64,000 nucleotides of DNA, from positions 658,003 through 722,002 of the forward strand of contig NZ_FQZK01000001.1 in the NCBI RefSeq assembly GCF_900141985.1. The letters are read 5' to 3'. Source of the DNA: Nocardiopsis flavescens (lineage in GTDB: Bacteria > Actinomycetota > Actinomycetes > Streptosporangiales > Streptosporangiaceae). The notes beneath the pieces were generated by a model. The model saw only the letters and a program-made list of their open reading frames with translations. It ran no database searches and was not told where the DNA came from. The translations under genes and the position numbers were made by a program. Below are positions 9,050-20,100 of this stretch, piece after piece; the stretch's first letter is position 1; each line of letters begins with the position of its first letter.

Positions 9050-9352
9050 ATTCTCCCCGTTCCTCTGTTGCTCCGACGCTTCGTCACAGCGCCCACCTGG
9101 GAGAATAACCTTTTGATCACGGATTGAAACTCTCCGCCACCAGGTGTGGCGTGCGGATATGACTTTCCGTCATCGTTTCCGGTCCCTCCGCCGCGGGTCG
9201 GCACGGCGACCGGGCGGGCCGGGATCCGCTGCGCACACGGGCGTCCGGGACATTTCGGGCCCCCGGGGCGGGGCCGGGCGCGCCCCGCGGCGGACCGGCC
9301 GGAAAAGAGGCGTGGGCCGCCGCGTGTCGTGGACACCCGGCGGCCCGGCGGG
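9050..9352. promoter_or_regulatory. AT-richer leader of the tiny secreted protein gene
   Basis: A 303-bp gap between two minus-strand genes. Bases 9100-9180 are much less GC-rich than the surroundings and contain, on the minus strand, AAAAGGTTATTC about 50 bases before the start, a plausible -10 region. No gene is seen. Confidence 0.35.
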
Positions 9353-10432
9353 TCACTCGTACTCGGTGCCGCCCTTGCGGGTGAGGTAGGCGTCCGAGAC
9401 GAACTTGGCGATGGCGCGCCCGCCCAGGACGGCGGAGTACCGCTCCCGGGCCGGGCGCACGACCACGCCCTCGCGCAGGTGCGCGGCGCGCCCGCTCCAC
9501 GTCTCCTCGCCCTGCGCCGCCCCGAACAGCGCGGCCTCGTCGTAGGGGCCGCTGTACAGCTCGGGCGCGGCGGGCAGCCCGACCTCCGCGAGCACGCCCG
9601 CCAGGTCCGCGGCGTCGATCCAGGCCAGGGCGCCGCCGACGTCCAGGCGGATGTCGAACACGGCGTACCCGGGGCGCTCGCTGCGCCCCTGCTCGCCGTA
9701 GCCCAGGTCCTGCACGCCGGTGCCGAACACCTCGCCGAACACGCCCACCCGGTCCGCGCCGAACCTCGCGGCGAGGCGGCGGGCGGCCTCGGGGACGCCG
9801 TGGACCGCCACCGAGCGCCAGTACAGGTTGTCCTCGGCGCGGGCCAGCGCCAGGTTGCGCGACCCGTGCCCCTTGGAGGAGACGAACTCCTCGCCGGTCG
9901 CGGCGACCAGCGTGTACAGGCAGGCGGTGCCGTGGATCTTCTCCGTGGCCACGACGGGCTCCCCGGGGGTGAAGGCGTCCGGGTAGCGCTTGGCGTTCTC
10001 CACCTCGATCCACCGGATCAGGTCCGGGGCGGCGACGACCTCGCCGCCCATGTGCACCGGGACCTCGGGGACCCACTTGGTGATGCCCAGCTCCGCGGCG
10101 TAGTCCGCGTCCGCGCCGTGGTCCGCCTCCAGGTCGCGTCCGGCCAGCGCGCGCGGGCGGCAGACGATGCCCTGGGAGACCTCGCCGCGCAGCCGGATGG
10201 CCTTGACCCGGTTGCGCCTGGACCCCGCGAGCCTGCCGGTGAGCCCGAGTTCCTCGATGAGGGCGTCGGGCAGCAGGGCGTTCTCGGGGATGTAGACGGC
10301 CCAGTCACCGGTGCGGTAGGCGCCCTTGGCGACGACGGCGCGGAACAGGCCGACCTGGGCCAGTTCGAGCGCGTCGGCGTCGGGGTGGGGGTGGACGGTG
10401 AGCCGCTCCGCGGTGACCCGGAGGGTGGACAT
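9353..10432 (-). CDS. RNA ligase (DraRnl / DRB0094-like family)
   Basis: A 359-residue ATP-dependent RNA ligase. The nucleotidyltransferase motif I is ATEKIHGTA with Lys165 as the adenylated residue (KxxG = K-I-H-G). Later motifs include VGVFGEVFG and YAVFDIR (motif III/IIIa-like), REGVVVRP (motif IV) and AKFVSDAYL (motif V). Residues 1-120 form the extra N-terminal OB-like domain seen in Deinococcus Rnl, which seals nicked RNA strands with 3'-OH/5'-phosphate ends. The start has AGGAGAGG upstream. It is a lone gene with no RtcA/B, Pnkp or toxin next to it, so its RNA target is unknown. It acts in the cytosol. Confidence 0.88.
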   Translation of the reverse strand: MSTLRVTAERLTVHPHPDADALELAQVGLFRAVVAKGAYRTGDWAVYIPENALLPDALIEELGLTGRLAGSRRNRVKAIRLRGEVSQGIVCRPRALAGRDLEADHGADADYAAELGITKWVPEVPVHMGGEVVAAPDLIRWIEVENAKRYPDAFTPGEPVVATEKIHGTACLYTLVAATGEEFVSSKGHGSRNLALARAEDNLYWRSVAVHGVPEAARRLAARFGADRVGVFGEVFGTGVQDLGYGEQGRSERPGYAVFDIRLDVGGALAWIDAADLAGVLAEVGLPAAPELYSGPYDEAALFGAAQGEETWSGRAAHLREGVVVRPARERYSAVLGGRAIAKFVSDAYLTRKGGTEYE

Positions 10433-10557
10433 GGGCTTCCTCTCCTGTGGAGGGGGCGGGGTGCGCCGGGGGCAGGGGGCGGGATGACCCGGCCACTATG
10501 TCCGAATCTCCGAAGGAACGCCAAGGCCTTTTCGGCCCCGGCCGGCCCGCGTCCGCC

Positions 10558-11415
10558 TCAGCGCGGGTGGAGCCGGTCCAGGTCCCGGGGCGAGGAGGGG
10601 TCGGGGGCGTCGGCGGGCAGCAGCCCGCCCGCGCGCAGCACCCGGCCCACGGCGGGGCCCCAGGCGGGCCGCAGCCGGGCGCGGGACAGCAGGGCGGTGT
10701 CGGCGAGCACCTCCCGCACCGGGCCCGAGGCCAGGACCGTCCGGTCGAGCACCAGCGCGCGGTCGGCCCAGCCGTGGACCAGGTCCAGGTCGTGGGTGGA
10801 CACGACCAGTGCGGTGCCCCGGTCCCGCAGGCCGTCCAGGGTCGCGACCAGCCCGGCCACCCCCGCCGGGTCCAGTCCCGCCGTGGGCTCGTCCAGGAGC
10901 AGGACGCCGGGCAGCAGCGCCATCGCCCCGGCCAGGACCACGCGCTTGCGCTGGCCGTAGGACAGCAGGTGGGTGGGGCGGTCGGCCAGGGAGGTGACAC
11001 CGAGCGCGTCCAGCGCCCACTCCACCCGCTCCCGGACCTGCGCGGCGGGCAGGCCCAGGTTGAGCGGTCCGAAGGACACGTCCTGGCCGACGGTGGCCGA
11101 GAACAGCTGGTCGTCGGGGTCCTGGTAGACCATCTGCACCCGGCGGCGCAGCAGGTCGCGGCCCTGGCGCCCGGCGGGCGGCCGGGCGCCGTCCAGCAGC
11201 ACCTCTCCCCGGTCCGGCACCAGCCCGCCGGAGAGCAGCCGTAGCAGGGTGGTCTTGCCGCCGCCGTTGGGGCCCAGTACGGCGAGCAGGCCGCCGGGGC
11301 CGACCGCGAGGTCCGCGCCGGCCACCGCGGGTCCGCCGCCGTCGTCGTACGCGTAGTGCAGGCCGCGGCCCTCCAGGACGGGCGGGGCGGCGGGGCCGGG
11401 GGCACGTGGGGGCAC
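10558..11415 (-). CDS. cbiO: CbiO, cobalt ECF transporter ATPase
   Basis: ABC ATPase of the cobalt energy-coupling-factor transporter. Walker A is GPNGGGKTT, the Q-loop is VYQDPDDQ, the signature LSYGQRKRV is the CbiO/EcfA variant of LSGGQ, Walker B is LLLDEPTAGLD, and the switch His is in VSTHDLD. Two starts compete. GTG at 11451 overlaps the cbiQ stop as GTGA. GTG at 11415, chosen here, has a well-spaced AGGAG. It is the last gene of cbiMNQO and is under the B12 riboswitch at 13395-13597. Confidence 0.9.
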   Translation of the reverse strand: MPPRAPGPAAPPVLEGRGLHYAYDDGGGPAVAGADLAVGPGGLLAVLGPNGGGKTTLLRLLSGGLVPDRGEVLLDGARPPAGRQGRDLLRRRVQMVYQDPDDQLFSATVGQDVSFGPLNLGLPAAQVRERVEWALDALGVTSLADRPTHLLSYGQRKRVVLAGAMALLPGVLLLDEPTAGLDPAGVAGLVATLDGLRDRGTALVVSTHDLDLVHGWADRALVLDRTVLASGPVREVLADTALLSRARLRPAWGPAVGRVLRAGGLLPADAPDPSSPRDLDRLHPR

Positions 11416-11447
11416 GGGCGTCTCCTGGGGGTCGGCGGGGACGGGGG

Positions 11448-12188
11448 TCACCGCAGGGCCGTGGACGTGAGGGTGAGGGCCGCGACCAGCAGCGGCGGGG
11501 CGGCAGCGGCGGCCCACTCCACCGGGGGCACCGGGCGCTCGTCCACCAGGACGGTGAGCCTGCCCGTGTACCCGCGGCAGGCCAGGCCCTCCTGGAGCCG
11601 GCGGGCCCGGTCCAGGGAGCGCAGGAACAGGACGCCGCCCAGGGCCCCGGCCGAGCGCAGTCCCGCCCGTCGGGACCGGTACCCGTGCCGGGCCGCCTGG
11701 CCGGAAGCGACCCGGTGGGCGGTCCCGAGCAGGACCATGAGCATCTGGTAGGTGAGGGCCACGACCTCGACCAGCGCGGCGGGCAGCCGGGTGCGGGACA
11801 GCCGGGCGAGGAGGTCGGCCACGGGCGTGGTCAGGACGAACAGGAGCTGGGTCCCCAGCGCGGCCGAGGCGCGGGCGGCGACCTCGGCCGCGCGGGCGGG
11901 CCCGCCCGGGGCCCAGCCGACCGGCTCTGCGCCGCCCACGGAGACCAGGAGGGCGGCGGCGCTGGTGGCGATGAGCACCAGCGGGCCGGCCGCCGCACGC
12001 GCCATCAGGCCGAGGGGGACGCCGGCGGCGACCGCGGACCCGAGGGTCGCGGCCGCCACCAGGGCGGCGGCGGGCCAGGGCGGGAGCATCAGGGCGCACG
12101 CCAGCAGCCCGCCGCACAGGACCCCTTTGACCGCGGGGTGGTACCGCCGCCACCGGCTGCGGTAGGCGGCGGTGTCGATCGGCGTCAC
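11448..12188 (-). CDS. cbiQ: CbiQ, cobalt ECF transporter transmembrane subunit
   Basis: About 246 residues with several hydrophobic helices (GVLCGGLLACALMLPPW, PLVLIATSAAALLVSV, LPAALVEVVALTYQMLMVLLG). The coupling-helix region includes RSRRAGLRSAGALGG. This is the T component that links the ATPases to CbiM. The GTG start overlaps the cbiN stop (GTGA), and its own stop region overlaps or abuts cbiO, so translation is probably coupled. Confidence 0.88.
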   Translation of the reverse strand: MTPIDTAAYRSRWRRYHPAVKGVLCGGLLACALMLPPWPAAALVAAATLGSAVAAGVPLGLMARAAAGPLVLIATSAAALLVSVGGAEPVGWAPGGPARAAEVAARASAALGTQLLFVLTTPVADLLARLSRTRLPAALVEVVALTYQMLMVLLGTAHRVASGQAARHGYRSRRAGLRSAGALGGVLFLRSLDRARRLQEGLACRGYTGRLTVLVDERPVPPVEWAAAAAPPLLVAALTLTSTALR

Positions 12189-12571
12189 CGGTCCCGGGGA
12201 CCGCCGGGGGCGTCGGAGGCCTCGGGGCCGGCGGACGGGGCGCCCGGCCCGGGGGCCGCGCGGTCCCCGGGCCGGGAGCGGGTGCGCGCCACGCCGAGCG
12301 CGTAGCCGACCACCCCGGCGCCGATCGCGGCCTGGAGGGCGAACAGCCCCGACTCGACCTCGCCCGAGGGCAGCTCGACCAGCGGCGCCATCCACGGCTC
12401 GTAGTCGGGGTTCAGCTCGCCCACCAGGGACTCGGCCTGGCCGTCGGCCCCGGAGAACGGCTCCTCCATGCCCTCTCCCGCGCCGGTCGCCAGCGGGAGC
12501 ACCGCCAGGACCGCCACCGCCGCCAGCAGGGCCCAGGTCACCCACGCGCGGGGTGTCGAACGGTCGCTCAT
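12185..12571 (-). CDS. cbiN: CbiN, cobalt transporter accessory subunit
   Basis: A 128-residue protein with two membrane helices: WVTWALLAAVAVLAVLPLA near the N-terminus and LFALQAAIGAGVVGYALGVA near residue 85. The extracytoplasmic loop between them carries the family block DGQAESLVGELNPDYEPWMAPL. CbiN helps load Co2+ into CbiM. The C-terminal 30 residues are a disordered Pro/Gly/Ala tail. The ATG overlaps the cbiM stop as ATGA. Confidence 0.9.
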   Translation of the reverse strand: MSDRSTPRAWVTWALLAAVAVLAVLPLATGAGEGMEEPFSGADGQAESLVGELNPDYEPWMAPLVELPSGEVESGLFALQAAIGAGVVGYALGVARTRSRPGDRAAPGPGAPSAGPEASDAPGGPRDR

Positions 12572-13353
12572 GCGTTCTTCTCCTTGTCGTCCCCGCCCGC
12601 GGCCGCGGTGTCCGCGGTGCCGGCCTCCCGGTCCGCCGCTTCCCGCGGCGCCGTTTCCGGCACCGGGGCCGGCGCGGGCCGCAGCACCCCGAGCCGGACG
12701 AGGTCGCCGCGGTTCACCGAGGTGAGGAGCCGGACGGCCACGACGGTGACCAGGCCCTCGATGACGGCGATGGGGACCTGGGTGACGGAGAAGACCGTCG
12801 CGTACTTGGCGAACGCCCCGAGGACGCCCCCCTCGGGGTCGGGGTGGGCCAGGGCGAGCTGGAGGCTGGTCACGGTGTAGGTGCCCAGGCTGGCCGAGAA
12901 CGCCGCGGTGAACACCGCCAGGGACAGCGAGGTGCCCTCCGGCAGCCGCGCGGTGAGCGCCCGCACCAGGCGGAAGGCCCCGTAGGCGACCCAGGGCCCG
13001 ACGACCGCGAGCGAGAAGGCGTTGGCGCCCAGCGTGGACAGCCCGCCGTGCGCGAGCAGCAGGGCCTGGAACAGGAGGGTGACGGTGCCCAGCACGGCCA
13101 TCACGGGGGGACGGAAGAGGACGGAGCCCAGTCCGACGCCCACCGGGTGGGAGCTGGTCCCGGTGGCGGAGGGGATCTTCAGGGCCGAGAGGACGAAGCA
13201 GAACGCTCCCGCCGCGCCGATCAGGAGCTTGGCCTCGGGGTTCGCGCGGACCTCGCGGGTCAGGGAGCGCACGCCGTGGACGACGAACGGGGCTGCCGCC
13301 GCCGTCCAGGCGGCGGCGTGCAAGGGGGGCAGCAGGCCTTCGGGTATGTGCAT
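12568..13353 (-). CDS. cbiM: CbiM, cobalt ECF transporter substrate-binding subunit
   Basis: A 261-residue membrane S component. It begins MHIPEG; in this family the free N-terminus and His2 ligate Co2+ and need an exact ATG start, which is present. A further metal-site region, SATGTSSHPVGVGLG, is intact. Six or so hydrophobic segments run to about residue 220, then a hydrophilic tail of about 40 residues. It is the first gene of cbiMNQO, directly downstream of a cobalamin riboswitch, which makes cobalt uptake fall when B12 is plentiful. Confidence 0.94.
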   Translation of the reverse strand: MHIPEGLLPPLHAAAWTAAAAPFVVHGVRSLTREVRANPEAKLLIGAAGAFCFVLSALKIPSATGTSSHPVGVGLGSVLFRPPVMAVLGTVTLLFQALLLAHGGLSTLGANAFSLAVVGPWVAYGAFRLVRALTARLPEGTSLSLAVFTAAFSASLGTYTVTSLQLALAHPDPEGGVLGAFAKYATVFSVTQVPIAVIEGLVTVVAVRLLTSVNRGDLVRLGVLRPAPAPVPETAPREAADREAGTADTAAAGGDDKEKNA

Positions 13354-13394
13354 GAGTGGGGGGACCTATCTCCAGCACCTCGTGGACGGTCATC

Positions 13395-13597
13395 GGTGCC
13401 GTGGCCGGTCTCCTGGCTGCCGGGCCGCGCCGTCCCGCCCGCCTTCCCAGGCCGCACCCCGGAGGGGGTGCGCTCCCAGTGGCGTGGTCCGTGCTCCGCC
13501 CCCGCGGGGGTGCGGAGCACGGGGCGGAACGACTTCCCGTGCACAGTGGCGAGGGCCGCGCCGGATTCCCACCGGACTTCCCGAACACCACGGCACC
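13395..13597 (-). promoter_or_regulatory. Cobalamin riboswitch upstream of cbiMNQO
   Basis: On the minus strand, P1 arms GGTGCCGTGG (13597-13588) and CCACGGCACC (13404-13395) close the element. Between them are GGGAAGTCCGGTGGGAATCC, then CTCGCCACTGTGCACGGGAAG, and the B12 box AGCCAGGAGACCGGCC (13418-13403), all canonical. The 3' end lies about 40 bases before the cbiM ATG, so it can mask the ribosome site. Confidence 0.95.
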
Positions 13598-13700
13598 CCG
13601 AAGGTAGGCCCTGGGGTGGGGAAGGGCAAGGGGCCCAGGACGGCGGGCGCAACGGGCGGACCGGGCCGCGGGCGCCCGGAACGGCGTTGCTATCCTGCCC

Positions 13701-13885
13701 GGGCCAGTCGTACCACTTCCGGTGGTCAGGGAATCCGGTGTGAATCCGGAACTGACGCGCAGCGGTGAGGGGGACGGGCGGGGTAGTGCGCCACTGGGGC
13801 GGGAGCGGGGCCGGGAACGGCCGCGCGGTCCGGCCTGGGAAGGCATCCCGTCCGGGTGAGCCCGAGTCCGAAGACCTGCTGGCCC
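13701..13885 (+). promoter_or_regulatory. Cobalamin riboswitch upstream of btuFCD
   Basis: GGGCCAG (13701-13707) pairs with CTGGCCC (13879-13885). Inside are GGGAATCCGGTGTGAATCC, GCAGCGGTGA, a CGCCACTGG arm, and the B12-box variant GAGTCCGAAGACCTGC. It is back to back with the cbiM riboswitch; about 100 bases between them must hold two divergent promoters. Confidence 0.93.
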
Positions 13886-13954
13886 CGCGCGCCGACCCCG
13901 CGCGGGTGACCGTGCCAGGCTCCGCGTACGAGCCCCGACAGGCAAGGCATCCCC

Positions 13955-14989
13955 ATGTCCCGCACCACGCCCCTCAGAGGCTCCCTGCTGCTCGTCCCCG
14001 CCCTGCTGCTGACCGCCTGCTCCCCGCCGGCCGGGGAGGGCGCCGACGCCCCCGGCTCCGCCGCGGAGGGGGCCGCCCTCGACAACTGCGGGCACGAGGT
14101 GCCCCTCGGCGCTCCCCCGGAACGGGTGGTCTCCCTCAACCAGGGCACCACCGAGATCCTGTACTCCCTGGGGTTGCAGGACCGCGTCGTGGGCACCGCC
14201 ACCTGGACCGACCCGATCATGGAGGGCCTGGAGGAGGCCGACGAGGGCGTCCCGCGCCTGGCGGAGAACAACCCGTCCTTCGAGCGCGTGCTGGAGGCCG
14301 AGCCCGACTTCGTGACGGCGTCCTTCGTGTCCACCCTGGGCACCGGCGGGGTGGCCGAGCGGGAGCGCTTCGAGGAGCTGGGGGTGGGCACGTACGTGTC
14401 GCCCACGGACTGCGCCGCGGGCAAGGACAACGGCGGCACCGGCGACGGCTCGCGCAGCGAGCCGCTGACCCTGGACGTCGTCTACGGGGAGATCCGCGAC
14501 CTGGCGGCGGTCTTCGGCGTCGAGGAGCGGGGCGAGGAGGTCGTGGCCGGTCTGGAGGGCCGGGTGGCGGACGCCACCGCGGACCTGGACTCCTCCGGGG
14601 TGTCCCTCATGTACTGGTTCGCCAACTCCGAGGCGCCCTACCTGGCCGGGTGCTGCGGGGCACCCGGGGCGATCACCCGGGCCGTGGGGGCGGAGAACGC
14701 CTTCGACGACACCCACGACGAGTGGCCGCAGATCAACTGGGAGACCGTCGCCGACCGCGACCCCGACGTCATCGTGCTGGGCGACCTGACCCGCGAGTCG
14801 CAGACGGCCGAGACCGCCGCGGCCAAGATCGACTTCCTGGAGGGCAACCCCGCCACGCGCAACCTCACCGCGGTGCGCGAGGAGCGCTACATCCTGCTGA
14901 GCGGCCAGGCCATGAACCCGTCGATCCGCACCGTCGAGGGCGTGGAGCAGGTCGCCGCCGGGCTCGGGGAACTCGGGTTCGGCGGGTGA
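13955..14989 (+). CDS. btuF: BtuF-like corrinoid ABC transporter substrate-binding lipoprotein
   Basis: A 344-residue class III binding protein. Residues 1-22 are a lipoprotein signal with lipobox LLTAC, so Cys22 should be lipidated and the protein tethered outside the membrane. The fold is typical: RVVSLNQGTTEILYSLGL, PDFVTASF, DPDVIVLGD, and a long backbone helix. It contains extra Cys (GCCGAPG) seen in actinomycete relatives. Control by a B12 riboswitch argues for cobalamin or cobinamide rather than a siderophore as ligand. It is the first gene of btuFCD. Confidence 0.88.
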   Translation: MSRTTPLRGSLLLVPALLLTACSPPAGEGADAPGSAAEGAALDNCGHEVPLGAPPERVVSLNQGTTEILYSLGLQDRVVGTATWTDPIMEGLEEADEGVPRLAENNPSFERVLEAEPDFVTASFVSTLGTGGVAERERFEELGVGTYVSPTDCAAGKDNGGTGDGSRSEPLTLDVVYGEIRDLAAVFGVEERGEEVVAGLEGRVADATADLDSSGVSLMYWFANSEAPYLAGCCGAPGAITRAVGAENAFDDTHDEWPQINWETVADRDPDVIVLGDLTRESQTAETAAAKIDFLEGNPATRNLTAVREERYILLSGQAMNPSIRTVEGVEQVAAGLGELGFGG

Positions 14990-15998
14990 CGGGCGCGCGT
15001 CTCGCGCTGCTCTCCTGCGCAGGCCTGGCCGTCCTGGCCGTGTCGGTCGCGGTCGCGGTGACCATCGGCCCCGCCGACATCACCACGTCCGAGGTCGCGC
15101 GGTCCACCCTGGCCCGCCTCGGGTACGGGGAGAGCCCGCTGTCGGTGCTGCGCGAGGGCATCGTGTGGAACCTGCGCATGCCGCGGGCCCTGCTGGCCGC
15201 GGTGTGCGGGGCGGGGCTGGCCCTGTGCGGGGCGGTCATGCAGTCGCTGCTGCGCAACCCCCTGGCGGACCCGTTCGTGCTGGGCGTGTCCTCGGGCGCC
15301 TCCACCGGCGCGGTGGTCGTGATCGTGCTCGGCTGGGGCGCGGGGGCGGTGTCCCTGTCGGCGGGCGCCTTCGTCGGGGCGGTGCTGTCCTTCGGGCTGG
15401 TGGTGCTGCTGTCCCACACCCTGGGCGCGACGATGGACCGGGTGGTCCTGTCCGGGGTGGCGGCCATGCAGCTCTTCTCGGCGCTGACCTCGTTCATCGT
15501 GCTGACCTCGGCGGACGCCGAGACCACGCGCGGGGTGCTGTTCTGGCTGCTGGGCTCGCTCGCGGGCGCGCAGTGGTCCGACGTGGTGCTGTGCGCGCTG
15601 GTGCTGGCCGCCGTGCTGGCGGTGTGCCTGGCCCACACCGGGACCCTGGACGCGTTCGCGTTCGGGGAGGAGGCCGCGGCGCACCTGGGCGTACGGGTGG
15701 CCCGGGCGCGCCTGCTGCTGCTGACCGCGACGGCCCTGCTCACCGCCGCGATGGTGAGCGTGGCGGGGGCGATCGGGTTCGTGGGGCTGGTGCTGCCGCA
15801 CATCACCCGGCTGCTCACCGGGTCCGGGCACGCCCGGCTGCTGCCGGTGACCGCGCTGGCGGGCGCGGTCTTCCTCGTGTGGGTGGACACGGCGGCGCGC
15901 ACGCTGCTGGACCCACAGGAGATCCCGGTGGGCGTGGTGACCTCGCTCATCGGGGTGCCCGCGTTCATCGTCGTGCTGTACCGGGTCAGGAGGGCCTC

Positions 15999-16002
<4 letters not shown>
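14986..16002 (+). CDS. btuC: BtuC-like corrinoid ABC transporter permease
   Basis: A 338-residue FecCD-family permease with about ten hydrophobic helices. Family marks are RMPRALLAAVCGAGLALCGAVMQ, RNPLADPFVLGVSSGAS, and GAIGFVGLVLPHITRLL near the coupling region. The GTG start overlaps the btuF stop (GTGA), so translation is coupled. It forms the import channel as a dimer with BtuD. Confidence 0.92.
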
Positions 16003-16850
<848 letters not shown>

Positions 16851-17027
16851 GCCCGCCGCACCCGCGGCCGACGCGGGGCGCCCCGCTAGGGTGTGGACCG
16901 GTACGGCTCCCGCCGAACGGCGCGCGGACCCGGGACCGGTCGTCCGGCGCGGCCCCCTGCACGGGGCCGCCGCCCGGTACCCCGCCCGGCCCGCGCCGCT
17001 CCGGGGAGGCGCCCCGACGAAACCCTT

Positions 17028-17118
17028 CGCTCGAAGTGCGGGAACCCGGTGCGAGTCCGGGGCGGTTCCGCCACTGTGACACCCCCGGCGGGGTGCAGCC
17101 AGACACCGGCTCCGAGCG
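17028..17118 (+). promoter_or_regulatory. Short-form cobalamin riboswitch upstream of cobN
   Basis: CGCTCG (17028-17033) pairs with CGAGCG (17113-17118). Inside are GGGAACCCGGTGCGAGTCC, GGTTCCGCCACTGTGA, and the box GCAGCCAGACACCGGC (17095-17110). At about 90 bases it is far shorter than the other long elements, as in the compact class found before actinomycete cobN. The cobN ATG is 45 bases downstream, with GAGGGAGGA between. Confidence 0.93.
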
Positions 17119-17163
17119 TTCCGACCACCGACGGGGCGAGAACCCCGAGGGAGGAATCCGGCC

Positions 17164-20100
17164 ATGACCGTGCGGATCGCACTTCTGTCCACGTCCGACA
17201 CCGACCTGCTCTCCGCGCGGGGCAGCGGGGCCGCCTACACCTGGGCGAACCCGTCCCGCGCCCCGGAGGGCGAGCTCGCCTCGGCGGTGGAGGGCGCCGA
17301 CCTCGTCGTGGTGCGCCTGCTGGGCTCCCCGCACGACCTGTGGCCGGGCCTGGCCGCGGTCCGGGAGCGGGGCACGCCGCTGGTGGTGCTCAGCGGCGAG
17401 CAGCAGCCCAGCGCGGAGCTGATGGAGCACTCCACCGTGCCGATCGGTGTGGCCACCGACGCCCACCGCTACCTGGCCCAGGGCGGCCCCGCCAACCTGG
17501 CGCGCCTGCACGCCTTCCTGTCGGACACCGTGCTGGTGACCGGCGAGGGGTTCGAGCCGCCCCTGGAGCTGCCGGCGTGGGGCCTGGCCGAGCGGGACGG
17601 CGACACGGCGCCGGGCCTGCCCCGGATCGGCATCCTGTACTACCGGGCGCACGAGGCCGGGGGCAACACGGCGTTCGTCCACGACCTGGCCGACGCGGTG
17701 GACGCCACCGGCCGGGCGGTGGGCGTCCCGGTGTTCGCCGGGTCGCTGCGCTCGGCCCCCGACGAGCTGTACGCGGCGCTGGGCGGGTTCGACGCCCTGG
17801 TGGTGACCCTGCTGGCGGCGGGCGGCAGCACCCCGGCCACGGCCGGCGCGGGCGGGGACGACGAGGCCTGGGACGTGGAGCGCATGGCCGCCCTGGGCGT
17901 CCCGGTGCTCCAGGGGCTGTGCCTGACGAGCCCGCGCGCCGCGTGGGAGGAGTCCGACGACGGCGTCACGCCGCTGGACTCGGCGAGCCAGATCGCCATC
18001 CCCGAGTTCGACGGGCGCATCATCACCGTGCCCTTCTCGTTCAAGGAGATCGACCGGGACGGCCTGCCCCGCTACGCCGCCGACCCCGAGCGCTGCGCGC
18101 GGCTGGCCGGGATCGCGGTCGCGCACGCCCGGCTGCGGCACGTGCCGCCCGCCGAGAAGCGGATCGCGGTGGTGATGTCCGCCTACCCCACCAAGCACGC
18201 GCGGATCGGCAACGCGGTCGGCCTGGACACGCCGCGCTCCCTGGTGCGGCTGCTGCGCCGGCTGCGGGAGGAGGGCTACGACCTCGGCGGCCCCGGGGCG
18301 CTGCCCGGCCTGGACCTGGAGGACGAGGCCGAGGCGGGCGACGCGCTCATCCACGCCCTGATCGCAGCGGGCGGCCAGGACGAGGAGTGGCTGACCTCCG
18401 GCCAGCTCACCGACGCCCACGTGCGCATCACGGCGCGGGAGTACGCCGACTGGACCCGCGACCTGCCCGCCGCGCTGCGGGACGCGATGACCGAGGCGTG
18501 GGGGCCGGCCCCGGGCGGCCTCTACGTCAACGACTCCGGCGAGATCGTGCTCGCGGCGCTGCGGGCGGGCAACGTGGTCGTCCTGGTCCAGCCGCCGCGG
18601 GGGTTCGGCGAGAACCCCATCGCGATCTACCACGACCCGGACCTGGCGCCGAGCCACCACTACCTGGCGGCCTACCGGTGGCTGGAGCGCGGGTTCGGCG
18701 CGCACGCCCTCGTCCACCTGGGCAAGCACGGCTCCCTGGAGTGGCTCCCGGGCAAGAACGCGGCGCTGTCCGCGGCCTGCGCCACCGACGCCGCCCTGGG
18801 CGACCTGCCGCTGGTGTACCCGTTCCTGGTCAACGACCCGGGCGAGGGCGCCCAGGCCAAGCGGCGCGCCCACGCCACGATCGTGGACCACCTGATCCCG
18901 CCGATGGCGCGCGCGGAGACCTACGGCGACATCGCCCGCCTGGAGCAGCTGCTGGACGAGCACGCCAACATCGCGTCCATGGACCCGGCCAAGCTGCCCG
19001 CGGTGCGGGGCGAGATCTGGTCGCTCATGCGCGCCGCGGAGATGCACCGCGACCTCGGGCTGGCGGACCGGCCGGGCGACGAGGAGTTCGACGACTTCCT
19101 GCTGCACGTCGACGGCTGGCTGTGCGAGATCAAGGACACCCGGATCCGCGACGGGCTGCACGTGCTCGGCGCCGCCCCGGAGGGCGAGGCCCGGGTGAAC
19201 CTGGTGCTGTCCGTGCTGCGCGCGGCGCAGGTCTGGGGAGGGGTCGGCGGGGCCGTCCCGGGGCTGCGCGCGGCGCTGGGCCTGAAGGAGGGCGCGCCGA
19301 CCGCCGAGGTGGACGCGGTGGAGGCCCTGGCCCGGGGCCTGGTGGAGCGGATGGAAGCGGCGGGCTGGGACCCGGCCGCGGTGGAGGGCCTGCACGACGA
19401 CCCCGGGGTGCGCGCGGTCCTGGACTTCGCCGCCGCGCAGGTCGTGCCCCGGCTGGCCCGCACCACCGACGAGACGGAGCACGTGCTGCGGGCCCTGGCG
19501 GGCGGGTTCGTGCCGGCGGGCCCGTCGGGGTCCCCGCTGCGGGGCCTGGTCAACGTGCTGCCCACCGGCCGCAACTTCTACACGGTCGACCCGCGCGCGG
19601 TGCCCTCCCGGCTGGCCTGGCAGACCGGCCAGGCGATGGCCGACTCGCTGCTGCGCCGCCACCTGGACGAGACGGGCGCCTACCCGGAGTCGGTGGGGCT
19701 GTCGGTGTGGGGGACGTCGGCGATGCGCACGTCGGGGGACGACATCGCCGAGGTGCTGGCTCTGCTGGGGGTACGGCCGGAGTGGGACGAGGCGTCCCGC
19801 CGGGTCTCCCACCTGGAGGCGGTGCCGCTGGAGGAGCTGGGGCGCCCGCGGATCGACGTCACGGTGCGCATCTCCGGGTTCTTCCGGGACGCCTTCCCGC
19901 ACGTGGTCGCGCTGCTGGACGACGCGGTGTCCCTGGCGGCGGGGCTGGAGGAGCCCGCCGACCGCAACTTCGTGCGGGCGCACACCCTGGCGGACCTGGA
20001 GGCGCACGGGGACCTGCGGCGGGCCACCACCCGGATCTTCGGCTCGGCGCCCGGCTCCTACGGGGCGGGCATCCTCCAGGTGGTGGAGTCGGGCAACTGG

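Noticed and set aside
10558-12153. A long ORF joining cbiO to upstream sequence, suggesting a larger fused ATPase
   Set aside because: The upstream part is antisense-quality Arg/Gly/Pro sequence; cbiQ in another frame covers it, with a GTGA junction.
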